From contig CAUYUJ010020264.1 in NCBI GenBank assembly GCA_963575745.1, positions 60,001-92,500 of the forward strand: a DNA stretch of 32,500 nt, given 5' to 3'. The notes under the pieces were generated by a model, which was not told the origin of the DNA, did not search any database, and worked only from the letters and a program-made list of their open reading frames with translations. Shown one piece after another: positions 10,655-22,600 of this stretch. Both the position numbers and the translations under genes were made by a program. This stretch comes from Prorocentrum cordatum. Taxonomy: Eukaryota; Sar; Dinophyceae; Prorocentrales; Prorocentraceae. How positions within the stretch are numbered: the first letter of the stretch is position 1; each line of letters starts with the position of its first letter.

Positions 10655-11994
10655 TCGTGGCTTGTCGCTCGTTGCTCATAGTCGTCGTGCGCGCGGACGC
10701 GGCTGAAGCCTTTTTTCTGCTGTTTTTTTTCCGGGCCGATGACGGCAATCATATAGGGGGAATCCAGCGGAATCCAGCGCCAGGTCTGGCCCGATAGCCC
10801 TTCATCGTTCCCACGAGGACCTCCCAGGAGCCGCCTCGCAGCATGCACGACGCCTCAGGATGGCACGCTGGCCCAGGCCACCAGGTCGCGACCGCACGCT
10901 CTCAGCACCAGTGCCGGGGGGGAGGTGAGGGGAGGGGCAGACGCGAGGCCGAACATTTGTGGCGCGATTGGGGCGGCACACCGACGAGTCGAAGCGACGA
11001 AAAGAGGGGTAAGGTCATCAGTCGCGGACATGACAGCATGACGATGTCGGGGAGGATGGCCTTGATGGACAGGGGGAGGATCACTGACCACTGACCAAGC
11101 TGCCCGGACAGCGAGCGGGCCGCCTTTGGACAGTCCCTGAGCCAACTAGGGACTGTCAAGGGGGTGCACCCGCTACCTGGGGAAACCCCAACTCGCTGCT
11201 TGTTGCTGTCGGTCGCTAACGAGGGCGAAACCTGGCTAGCAACCCACGATGCAACGCACTGGATGTTACAAGATTCTAGAAGTTGTGGCAGCGAGACGCT
11301 GAAAAAAGGCGACGCGATGCGATGCAACGCAGCAGCAGGCAACGCAAAGTGCTGAAGGAGGCTCCAAGAGGCTCCCAACACTTGCTGCACCTAGGCAGCG
11401 CCAAGTGCAGCAAGTGCCTCTGCGTGTGAAGAAAGCGCCAAGAGGCCCCCGCATCTTGCTGCACTCAGGCAGCGCTAAGTGCAGCAAGCGCGTCTGCGTG
11501 CCGAGTGAGACCTGGGAGCGCGATGCAGCCAATTGGATGGAACAACGCAATATTGGCACTGCTGGGACACCACGGATACTGCCGCATGTGGAGGAGAGGG
11601 GGGGGGGGGGGGGAGGGAGGAGGCAGGAAGAGGAGGAGAGGGGGGAGGAGGAGGGAGAGGGGGGGGGGGGAGAGGGGGGGGGGAGCGAGGGAGAAGGAGG
11701 GGGTGGCATGGAGGACGGGGAGGAGCGGGCCACGCCTCCGAGGCGGCACCCGCGACCCGGAGCTGGGCAGCGGCGAGAAGTTTGCGCGGGCCCAGCCGCG
11801 GGCCCGGCACTCGCCCCCGCTGCAGCTCGGGCGACGACGGTATTCGCAGGCGCTTTCTCGCCCATCGATCCCCGACGGCGTTCGCATTCGTCTACGACGA
11901 CATCATCATCATCACCAGCATCACCAGCATCACCAGCATCACCAGCATCACCCTCATCCTCATCCTCATCCTCATCCTCATCCCCACCACCACC

Positions 11995-12041
<47 letters not shown>

Positions 12042-15000
12042 CATGATGATCATCGAGTTCCGCCCGACCGTTCAGGGTTTTCAAAAAAGGGGGGCACTCG
12101 GGGGTGAGCCCCCAGAGGGGGGCTGTGTGGACGCACCCTACATCGAGGAGGGGCGCCTCCCCATCGCAGAGCCAGCAGGAGGATCGAGGACAGTCCACGA
12201 GGCTCGAGGATCGGGATGTTCGACATTCGACATGCGTTATCGTTTTTTGACTGAGAAGCGCCACCGGCGCACCGGTCGCCACGGCTGGGGGTCCAGCTGG
12301 TCGGACCGCGCGTTGCGGGACAGGTCTGAGAGGGCGAACGCGAGGGAAGCGCCACGATGAGGAGGAGCAGGGCCATCAGGAGGAGGTGAGGGGGAGGTTG
12401 AGGAGGAGGAGGAGGAGGACGAGGAGGACGAGGAGGAGAACGAGGAGGAGGAGGAGGAGGAGGAGGAGGAGAGCAGGAGCAGGAGGATCAGGCAATCGCA
12501 AACATGGATCCCCGTGCCCATGGGAAATCGCGGACTTCCGCCGCCGAACGAGGTGACACCGGCCGCATTTTGGGAAGGGTACCTCCCCCGATCAATGGAT
12601 TTGGCGACCGCGCGCCAAATCCATTGATCGCTAATCCATGTTTGTGCGCCCCCGGGAGGAGCAAGAGGACAGGATGGGGTTACCCAGATTCGTCTTTCGT
12701 TCCTCCCAGCTGCACAGGCGTCGGACCCCTTCACCCCTGGGCTACAGCAATGGAGCGAGCGAGCGAGCGAGCGAGCGAGCGAGGAGGGCGATCGGCAGCC
12801 GCGGCGGGAGTGACAGCGACCCCTGGCGTGGAGGGCGGTGGCGGTGCCGCGCGGCGAGCAGGGCCACGGCCGAGGTCGGGGGACCCCTGGCCGGCGGTGC
12901 TCCTGCGGCAGAAGTCGTTCGAGGACATGCACAAGCTGTGGTACGTCCTGCTCAAGGACCTGCGGGGCCGCAGCGGGCCCCTCGTGCGACCCTCGCCCTC
13001 CTCGGCGCCCTCCTGCGCTTCCGGTGCGGCCCGCACCGCCCTGGGGTCGCCGTGGCCTTGGCTGCCCTGCTGGTGGGGGCTGCTGGGGCTGCTGGGGGCC
13101 CCCGCGGCGCGGGGCCCTCGACTTCGGTCGTTTTTGTCGGCGAGGGTGGCCCCGGCCTGTTGCCTCGGGTCGCCCCGTGTCTCAGGAGCCAGCGTTCTCG
13201 TGGAGATTGTAATGGCCTCCGGCGAGCGCCGCCGATCCGGGGGGCTCCGGGTTCGGTGATCTTCGCGGCTCTGTGGCCTCCTCCCTCCTCGATTCTGCTG
13301 GGGCCGCTGGGGGCTCCCGCGGGGCGGGGCCCTCAATTTCTGTTGTTTTTGTTAGGCGAGGGTGGCCCAGGCCTGTCGCCTCTGGTCGCCCTGTGTCTCA
13401 GGAGCCATCGTTCTCATGGAGATTTGGCTGGCCTGGGCCTTTTCTGAACTGCTCTGAATGGTCCATGCCCTCTCCCCCACGCCGTGCGCTCAAAGACTCT
13501 GCTGGGTGCGCGCTGGACGCCGCGCGGTCCGTGATCATGCAGGGTTCGTGGCAGCACCACTTGCACATGCATGACGTTGCTCGGCGGTCACCGTTTGGTG
13601 TTGTAGCATGTCGTGTAAGGACATGTTGGCCAGCATGGACCCCACTCAGCGCATTATGCCACCGGGAATGTGTCATAATTAGGTGGTGCAGCATCGCTGG
13701 TGTAAATTAAATTCCAGACTGAGTGATGCAAGCCATGTGGCGACAGCTACGTGGGTCATCCCATGCGGCGCAATCTACGTGATGCAAACTACACGTGGTG
13801 CAGCCTGTGCTATGCCACGCGCCTAGTGCAAGCTGCGCTCTGCAAGCTGACTCTGTAGTTCCAGCTGCGCGGCGCTAATTGTGTGATGCAAACTGTGCGT
13901 TGCAAGCTGTGTGGTGCGAGCCATGCGGTACACCTAGCGCAAGGGGCGCCCGCAGGGGGCCCACGACTGTTCACCAGCCGGGCACCGGGCGGATCTGCAG
14001 CGGACCCATCCAGTGCGGAGAGCGCCCACGAGGCGCCCCCGACTGGCCTCGAAACCTTCAATTCCTTCTCTCTTCGTCCTTCTCCCCTCCTCTCGGCCGT
14101 CACGCGTCGAGCGGGAGGGACACGTTGACTTCGACAGCGCGGATCATGGCGATGTGGGAGACGTGGATTCGGCAGCCAGCCTTTATCCATGGAGGAAAGA
14201 CCAGCGCGACCCTCATAATTGGCGCTCATTCAATGGACCTGGTCGTTTACTGAACAGCACCGTCCTGTTCGATTTCTTCTTCCGGTGCGTTTACTAAACG
14301 ACTACGCTTCTCAGGGTGTTTATTTTGGTTCTTGATTCCTATGTTCAATGGGGCTCTCGTGACATGTGGGCATCCAGGGGTGAGAGACGAGACATCTTGC
14401 AGCACTGCCTCGCGGAGCTCCCCTCGGCTAGCGCAGGCAAGATTGCTTACCCAGGGCCATCTTCGGCAGCCTCGGACAAGGAGGAGAAGGATCGACGACG
14501 ACGACGACGAGCGCTTATAGAGGTCCTCGACGCCACGGCTAGGCGCAGCTCGACGTTGGCCAGAACGGACCCGTAGAGGGCTCCTCCTCTGCCTCCTGAT
14601 CCACCCTCCCCCATTGTCAGCTCTGGCCCACGGGTGGCCGAAGCGCGCCCGGAGGGCGCGGTGATGTTGATGTTTGTCGCCACCGCGATTGTGCCCCTCT
14701 GTCGCCCAGGTCAGGGGCCGTGGCCTGGAGGCATTTTGTGGTCCAATGGACACAAAGCGTCAACTCCTTGTCGGTTCGTGCCCGCTGCGCGCTGCGGCGG
14801 CGGCAGCGAGCGGGGACAGATGTTGAATGGATTTTGGTTTGACTTCGTCGGCGTATGTGCACGGTTTCCCCCGGGGCCGTAGGCGACCCGAGGAGGAGGA
14901 GGAGGAGGAGGAGGAGGAGGAGGAGGAGGAGGGAGGAGGAGGAGGAGGAGGAGGAGGAGCGGGAGGAGGAGGAGGTGGAGGAGGCGGACGGAGGAGGAGA

Positions 15001-16603
15001 TGGAGGAGGAGGAGGAGGAGGAGGAGGGAGGAGGAGGAGGAGGATGGAGGAGGAGGGGTAGGAGGAGGAGGATGAGGAGGAGGAGGACGGGTCGCCTAAG
15101 CCCTTCGGAGAAAACCTTCCAGGCGCAGGCTGGCACTTCGAAGGGCCAGGTCGAGTGCGCTCGAGGGGCGACCTCCGGAGGAGAAGTAGGGGGCCTCCTC
15201 ATCCTCCTCCTCCTCCGACTCCTCCTCCTCCTCATCCTCCTCCTCTTCCCTCGTCCTCCTCCATCTCCTCTATCTCATCCTCCCCCTCCCCTCCCCCACC
15301 TCCTCCTCCTCCTCCTCCTCCTCCTCCTCCTCCTCCTCCTCCTCCTCCTCCTCCTCGGGTCGCCTACGGCCCCGGGGGAAACCGTGCACCCACGCCGACG
15401 AAGTTAAAGGGGGCTTTTTCGGAAGGGGGCGGCCCATGTTTGGAGGCCCCGTCGGGAGGCGTTCCGAAAGCAGGAGGAGGTCTACGAAGCAGGGCGCCTT
15501 CTGAGAAAGGAATCGTCTTTTTATTCTTCGTTTTGCCGATCGGCGCGGGCCCTCGCGCACCCCCCTCCCCCCCATGGAGTGGATCTTGGCTGTGTTTTTG
15601 TTCCGCCCTTTTCGAGCAGGTGGGGTCTCCCCCAGAGGCAGGGCTCTTGCAAACAGTCGCCCTAAGCAGAGGTCTGGAGCAAGACCCCCCCCCCTTCCCG
15701 CCCAATGTCAAAACGACGAATACAAAAGAAACACCCACCTGAGAAAACCGCCCCCCTCGCCTCAACTCCTGGTGTCGGGAAGATCGAACTGGGAACGGAA
15801 ACAGTGGTGGCGAAGACCGATGGCAGTTCCTCTTCAGGTTGAACTGGATCCGCTGTCGGTGTCGCCACGGAGATGGTTCACTCGAGACAACAAGCCGCCT
15901 GCCCGACAGCGGCCGTTGTCGATCTGGGCCAGCGTCTGCTGTTTGGCATCGTACCTCTTTTTCCTTGATCGCGTTTTCAGGGAACAAAAATAGACATAAA
16001 CATAAAAACTCGGTTGTCCGCGCGGATTTCTCGGATCGGCGCTGGGCCCCCCCGGCGGCGCCTCCGGCGCCGCCCCTGGCGCGCTCCGCGCGCCAGGGAG
16101 GGGGTCCAGCGCCGATCCGAGAAATCTGCGCGGATCTCCGAGCTTTTATGTTTATGCCATTTTTTGTTCCCCTAGTTTTGCTAGAGTGCTCGGGAGACAA
16201 ACAAAGAAAGTACGACTCACAGTGCGCAGGGGGGGCAGAGGAGCCCATGACCGCCTCCCGAGATCGCTCAGTCTGGCAGCCGTCTCGGGGGAGTCTTCAA
16301 AACTCTTCACGCCTCGCGTGTCCCCACCAGCCCGTTCAGAAACCCTCCTCCTCCTCCTCCTCCTCCTCTTCCTCCTCCTCCTCCTCGTCCTCCTCCTGTC
16401 GACGGGGACAGGGACGAAGAGACACAGATAGTAGAACAGAGCGGGCAACCAGGGTGAACAGGTAGACATCTGGGAGCAGGGGGGGGGGGGGGGCCTTGGA
16501 GAGCCTATTCGGGCCATCCCCGGCGCCCGCGCGGGGCGACAGAAGGGGGAGGGGGAGGAGGAGGAGGAGGAGAATGAAGAGGAGAAGGAGAAGGAGGAGG
16601 AAG

Positions 16604-16673
<70 letters not shown>

Positions 16674-19600
16674 CGAGGGAGAGGAGGAAAAGAAATATGG
16701 CAGCTGGTTCGCCCGGGTCTTCACGGTGCATTGAGAAACCGCACTCTTGCCTCATTGCCGGCCGCGCTTTTGGCCCAGGCCGTTTTGGGGCCTCTTGGGG
16801 GCCTCTTTTGGGCCTCTTGGGGGTATCTTGGGGCCTCTTCGGCGCCGCTTGGGGTCTCTTAGGGCGGAAGGCTCGGATTTTCGGCTCGTGCTCCCTCTCT
16901 TTAGCCTCTTTGTGGGCCCTCTTGGGCCGTCTACCCCTTTGCACAGAGCAGTGCACAGGTGTACTAGGGCGACGACATCTATACATATCCACTGCTCCCT
17001 GGTGAGGCCCATCCTGAACCCAGCAGCTGTGTATACGCTGCGCCCTCCTGGCGTGGCCAGGAGGGCGTATGCACAACTCCTGGGTTCAGGATGGGCCTGG
17101 CCAGGGAGCAGTGGATATGTATAGATTTCGTCGCCCGATGTACGTGGCCGTGCTCTCACCCGTCCCCTGCAGCCGACCTCCCGCTCCTCAGCCCGCCTCT
17201 TCACCTCTGCTGGGTGAGCTGGCTCTCCCAGCGGGCTCCCCTCACGGTGGGGAGGGGTGCTCCGAAACCCGAAGGAAACGGTACCCAACCCCAGCCCTGC
17301 CTCCTCCTCCTCCTCCCTCCCTCCTCCTCCTCCTCCCTCCTCCTCCTCCCCTCTCCTCCTCCTCCTCCTCCTCCTCCTCCTCCTCCTCCTCCTCCTCCTC
17401 CTCCTCCTCCTCCCCCTCCTCCTCCTCCTCCTCCTCCTCCTCCTCCTCCTCCTCCTTGCCCAGCGGGGCGGGATATTGCCCAGCGGGGCCGCGATTCTAT
17501 CGAGGCCGCGATGTCAGCGAGTTTGCATCTTAGCCGCGAGGTCATCGAGGCACTTGCGCGACAGGCGCGGGAATCTGCTAGATCAGTTGACTTGGTCCGC
17601 ACGTTTCGTTTCGGCTTGTGCGCGTCTCCGCCAGTTTTCGCAGACGGCCCCGAGTGAGACGAATGGCAAGTTTTTCATCGTTCGAAAAAATATGCTGCCC
17701 AGCGGGGCCAAGGTTTCCCCAATGGGGGTGGGGATTGTCTCCCTCGCCCAGAGTTCGGGTGCTTTGTTGGGGCACAGTCAACCCGAACAGTAAGGATGAG
17801 CGAGAGTTTCCCAGGGCTACCCTTGCATCCTTGCTCTGTTAGGCCCATCCCTGGCAACTTTCGCTCGCCGGCTCCACTCGAGAAACGTTAACATGGCTTT
17901 CCAGGGCCCTTGCATCCTTCGGCGGCGAGCGAGGGGGGGAAGTGAGAATGGGCGGGCCCTTCTCAGCAGGTTCGGAAGTCCCCCGGCCTTCTGAGAAGTT
18001 TTCTTAGCCTCCCCCGAAAGCAGAAAACGCTTCTCAGAAGGCGCGAGGGCTTCTGAGAAGTCCCGGCCTTCTCCTTCTCACTTTCCGACTGGGGCCTTCG
18101 GAGGAGCTCCCCACTGGGACACGAGCGGTGTGATGGGTGTGCCGACCTGGTCGCGGTGACACATGCGATCCCTGCCACTTGGTCCATCGGCGGAGCTCCC
18201 TACGGGGCCGCGAAACGTGTGTGAGAGATCACGTGAGGAGCAGGAGGAGGAGGAGGAGGAGGAGGAGGAGGAGGAGAAGTGAGGAGGAGGAGAAGGCCTC
18301 CCTCGCCCCAGCCTTCGGCTCGCGCGCATCTCGGCGCGCACCGGCCCTGCGCGCCCAGCGCGCTTTCCGCCCCTCCCGGCGCGCTCGCCGTGGCCCGCCG
18401 CGCCCTGCCGCGCGGCCGACCGCGGGGAGCGGCACAGAACGAGAAACGCCTGCCGCGTAAACCAGAATCGGCGGCGAGCGAGAGGGGGAGATGAGAAGGA
18501 GAAGGCTTTCTCAGAAGGTCAGAGCCCCGAATCATCAGGGGTAACTCGGGTCAGGGCTAACTCGGGCTCGTTTTTCGGAAATCCGAACCCGAGTTGCCCC
18601 GGGCCCGAGTTACCCCGGATAATTCGGGCGTCCAGAGCCTCAAATCATCAGGGATAATTCGTGTCAGGGCTAACTCGGGTTCGTTTTTCGGGAATCCAAA
18701 CCCGAGTTACCCTGTGCCCGAGTTACCCCGGATAACTCGGGCGCCCAAGAAGGCGTCGGGACTTCTTAGGAACTCTAGGCCTCCTAGATGGCGTCGGAGC
18801 AGATGGGGTCGGAGGATCGCGCCGCATCGCCGATGCATCGGCGATGCATCCGCGATGCGGCTCGAGGTGGGGCCCACTTTTCTCCACGCCGACGTCGCCC
18901 ATGCATCGCGGACGTCGCCAGTGCATCGCCGATGCATCGCCGATGCGGTGTGATCCTACGACCCCATCTACTCCGACCCCATCCAGGAGGCCTCGAGGAA
19001 CCCTCCGGCCTTCTGAGAAATTATTTCTGTCTTCGGGGAAGGCGTCGAAAACTTCTTGGAAGGACGGGGGACTTCCGAGCCTTCTGAGAAGGCCTTCTCC
19101 TGCTCACTTCCCCTCCTCGCTCTCCGCCGAATGAAGGCTCGGAGTGCCGTGTAGATTTCTCAGATCGGCGCTTGATCCCCTCCTTGGCGCGCGGAGCGCG
19201 CCAGGGTCGGCGCCGGGGGCACCGCCAGGGACGCCCAGCGCCGATCCAGGAAATCTCCCGCTGCGGGCAGGTGGGAGGAGAGGGCCTGGCGGACAGCGCT
19301 CAGCTTGCGGTAGACACCAGCAGCGGCAGCAATCATCCGAGGCGCGCCATATGGCCTGTGTGGCCAAGAGCTTTTGCTGAGCGCGTCGTGGCGGCGGCCC
19401 CTGCGACAAGCTACGCATTGCAAGCTGATAGCGCGTTGCTCTGCTTCGGTGGACGGGAGGCTGGGAAAAGCTTGGAACGGTGATGCTTGAGGCCTGCGAC
19501 GTGTTTATAGCGTGTCGCGCCACAGCGTGAAACCAGACCTGGCGGCCCGACGGATTCAGCAGGCGCCCCTTAAACGCGGGGAGAAGGGAAGAGAAGCAGG

Positions 19601-22600
19601 ACGGGGGAAGAGCGATAGGAACGCAAGGCCGCGAAGAAACGGTGTCTCGAGGATGAACAAGAAAGGGCGCGGCTTGCCAACGTCACGTCGTCGTAGGCGT
19701 CGTCGTGGTCATCGTCGTCGTCGGGGGCGGAAGTTCGTAGAGCAGGGCGCGACGCGCCGAGCGGGCGGGAGAGGGGGCGATGCTTCCGATTCGCGAGAGG
19801 GCCTTGGCAATGAGGCCTCCTCTCCATCAATGTGTAGGAGGGGGAGGAGGGGGAGGAGGAGGAGGAGGAGGACGAGGGGGAGGAGGGGGAGGAGGAGGAG
19901 GAGGAGGAGGAGGAGGAGGAGGAGGAGGAGGAGGAGGAGGAGGAGGAGGAGGGAGAGAAGGGGGCAAGAGGAGGGGGGGAGGGGCAAGACGAGGCTGGGG
20001 GACGAGGAGGCGGAGGGGGAGGACGCTTCGGGCGCCAGAGTGGCGCCCCCGCAGCCTGCGCCGGAAAGAGGGAGCATAGGGGAGCCGAGGATCTCCACGG
20101 GGGACGCGCGACCTGGGCGCGCCGCCCAGCGCGCCCCTGCGAGGAGGGGAGCAAAAAGCACGGGCGCTGGCACCTGGGGCGCGCCGCTGGGGCGCCTGGC
20201 CCTGCGATGTGCGCCGACCCTGGCGAGGCCCACGGGGGGTCGGGCGCTTTGAGACGGGGGCCAATGCAAACGGGGGTCAGCCAGAGCGCCCGATCTTGCA
20301 GGATCTTGCAGGGCCAGGGTCGCACTGACCCGGGCTTGGGCGCAGGATCCTGCAGGGTCTTGAAGGCTCCGTGTCGCTGACTTGGGCTTGGGTGCAGGAG
20401 CTTGCAGGGTCTTGCAGGATTCTGCAAGGCCTTACTGACCGGGGTCTGGATTGACCCGGGTCAGAAGGACGCCGAGGGGGGGGCATACGGCGACCATCCC
20501 CGCTCTCCGCCTCCTCCCCGGCGGCCGCCCGGCAGGAGAAGAATTTCCTCATGGCCGAGCAGCACGAGGCGAGGCAGCAGAGGGCGCGGTGGAAGCACCA
20601 CGGCCGGCTGAAGAAGGCTGCAGGGGGAAAAAGATGATTTGCCAGAGTTTGTGTGTGTGTGATCCCCCTCTTCCCCGTCCTGCGCCTGCGCCCGCACCTC
20701 CCTCCGTCCTCCCTCCTCGCTTCTACATGTTAACTCAGACCGCACTGTGGGGCCTGTGCCCGTTGCGCAGGTCAGCACCCCAAGGGGCTCGCGGATTCAG
20801 CTGTTATTTTGAAACGCACATTGCCCCGCGCCCAAGTCGTGAGGGAGCTGCAGGGGGAGAGCCAGTCAGCATAGTGATGCTGGCTCCAGGGACGTCGAAC
20901 TCCTCGTCAATCTGAGCGCTGGTCCCTTCTCCCTCTTCGCTTGGGATCCAGAGCACACGCTGGTCACGCACATGAGGTTGGGGCCGTGCCCCTTCGAAGC
21001 GCTGAAAGGGCGGGCCATCGGACGCCAAGAGCCTCAGGAACCGAAAAGAAAAGGAAAGAGTACGGCGAAGGGCCATGCCATCACAGGCAGCAGAGCTTCA
21101 GGGCCCAAGCAGTGGGAGGTGCAGTGCGCTGCCATCAGGTGCAGCCTCAGGCTCATTCGCTTGCCAGCGGGCTAGCTAATGGCTACCTTTCGATTTACAG
21201 AAAGCCCATACACTACATGGGCTTTCCGTGAACCGTAACATTGACATGGAGAGCTTCAAGATTAAATCTTAGAGTTCAATGTTTCAATAAATCTGTCGTA
21301 CATGAGCTTCGGCTTCGCTGTGCGAATTAAACAATCAAGTTTTAATTTAGACAGCGAAGGCGCCTGGCGTTGTGTCTGCCATCAGCGTTATGACCTAATC
21401 AGCAATACCCGCAGCACTATCATCCTCCTCCTTCTCCTCATCCTCCTCATCCTTCTCTTCCTCCTCCTCCTCCTCCTCCTCCTCCTCCTCCTTCTCCTCC
21501 TCCTCCTCCTCCTCCTCCTCTTTCTCCCTCCTCAGCCTCTTCCCTCCTCCCCCTCCTCCAACCCCCCGGACCCTCCCCACTTCCCCATCCAGGGATCGCA
21601 GGGGTAGAGGTGGCACGAGGGTCAAGCCCATGTGTTCGTCGTGTCTGAGGCCCCACATCGCAACGTTTCTTCATCGTTCTGGGCACATCCGTGGGCCCTT
21701 GGGACCTCGGTGAAGGGACGCAGGTTCTTCACGCACGCTCTTGCGGCCACGTTTCGAGTGAAAGGGGTAGGCTGGGGAGTAAGAAGGAGGCGGAGGGAGG
21801 TGGGATTCTCTGGTGGAATCGGATCGCAGCATAGCGTGTGCGAGGGGCAGTGAGAGGAGGGAGGCACGAGGGGGGACGAAGGACGTGAGGGGGGAGCGGT
21901 GTAGTGCTCCAGGTGCGTATAGTCAGAAAACTGAAATAACAATGCCGAGCAAGTCGGCCAGCCGAAGGAGTCGCGAATCAACGACAAACGTATAGAAACT
22001 GAGCGACCACATTGATATGCGATACGGGGGGGGTGACCTTTCCTGTTTCTTGCAGCGTTTCGTGTTTTTGTAGTGGCGTCTGTGCCCAGTCTTTCGAGTA
22101 GGCTCGCGCCTCGTGTGGACGAACCGCTTATACACGAAAAGCGGAGCATTTACATGCACAGCAGCTTACGGTTCGAAGCCTTGTGTTTGTTGGTCTTTGA
22201 GCGTGTGTCTTCTATGCGCATGTCTGTTGTTTTTTTTGTTCCCGCCTAGCCTCAGTGGGTCCTCCTCGTCGGGTAGTGCTCCTTTGGTGGGTTCAACCCT
22301 CCTTTGGACGCTTGCCCATCTCCTGGTCCTCGTAAATCAGTTTCCCATCCAGTTGTTCTCCCTCGTCTGTTATTCTCTCTTCTCATCCTTGCCTTCTCTC
22401 CCAGTCTCCTCAATTCCACTCGGAGGCCTCAACAAGTCAACCAACACCTAGATCATCGATCCTCGATCCTCCTCCTCCTCCTCCTCCTCCTCGGTTCTCC
22501 TCCCCCGATCCTTCTACGCTCCTCTGTCCTTCTCTTCCCCTCCCTCTCTCTCTCAGCTCCCTCCCCCCGCTCCCTCCTGCTGGCTTCCCCTGGATGCTGC

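Larger units (their letters stand above)
9281..12874 (+). other. uL29m intron 2 (about 3.6 kb)
   Basis: It contains the (GGA)n tract 9336-9485, a LINE RNase H remnant, a (TCG)n tract, a 74-bp tandem hairpin repeat, an ATC/CAC-rich tract and a 40-base hairpin. No other gene was recognised. 10700-11340 is unremarkable low-repeat sequence without a convincing coding frame. Confidence 0.6.
18468..19130. mobile_element. 663-bp composite inverted-repeat element
   Basis: The left end is TCGGCGGCGAGCGAGAGGGG then GAGATGAGAAGGAGAAGG and TCTCAGAAGG. The right end is the complement: CCTTCTGAGAAGGCCTTCTC, CTGCTCACTTCCCCTCCTCG, CTCTCCGCCGA. Inside are a 113-bp tandem duplication (18521-18745) and a second foldback (18767-19001), so it is a nest of elements. 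Related ends occur at 2216-2326, 4960-5301 and 17919-18090. Confidence 0.65.
12957..20535 (+). other. uL29m intron 3 (about 7.6 kb)
   Basis: It begins GACCTGCGG and ends CCGGCAG. It contains a 215-bp tandem duplication near its 5' end, a degenerate 14-bp repeat, a 571-bp inverted-repeat element with GGA and TCC arms, foldback elements at 15972-16181 and 16960-17144, a composite element at 18468-19130, and one copy of a 216-bp dispersed repeat near its 3' end. No coding frame other than low-complexity ones was recognised. Confidence 0.7.

Noticed and set aside
10843-11094. 83-codon frame as a gene
   Set aside because: Balanced composition but no motif, no splice context and no homologue recalled; it lies in intron 2.
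11364-11511. CRISPR-like or tRNA-like array
   Set aside because: Only two copies without spacers, and no cloverleaf. Nothing in the window resembles a CRISPR array.
12957-13260. Exon 3 continuing past 12956 as coding
   Set aside because: The frame stays open but becomes a GC-driven Gly/Ala/Pro sequence and runs into the 215-bp tandem duplication, while exon 4 supplies the expected family sequence.
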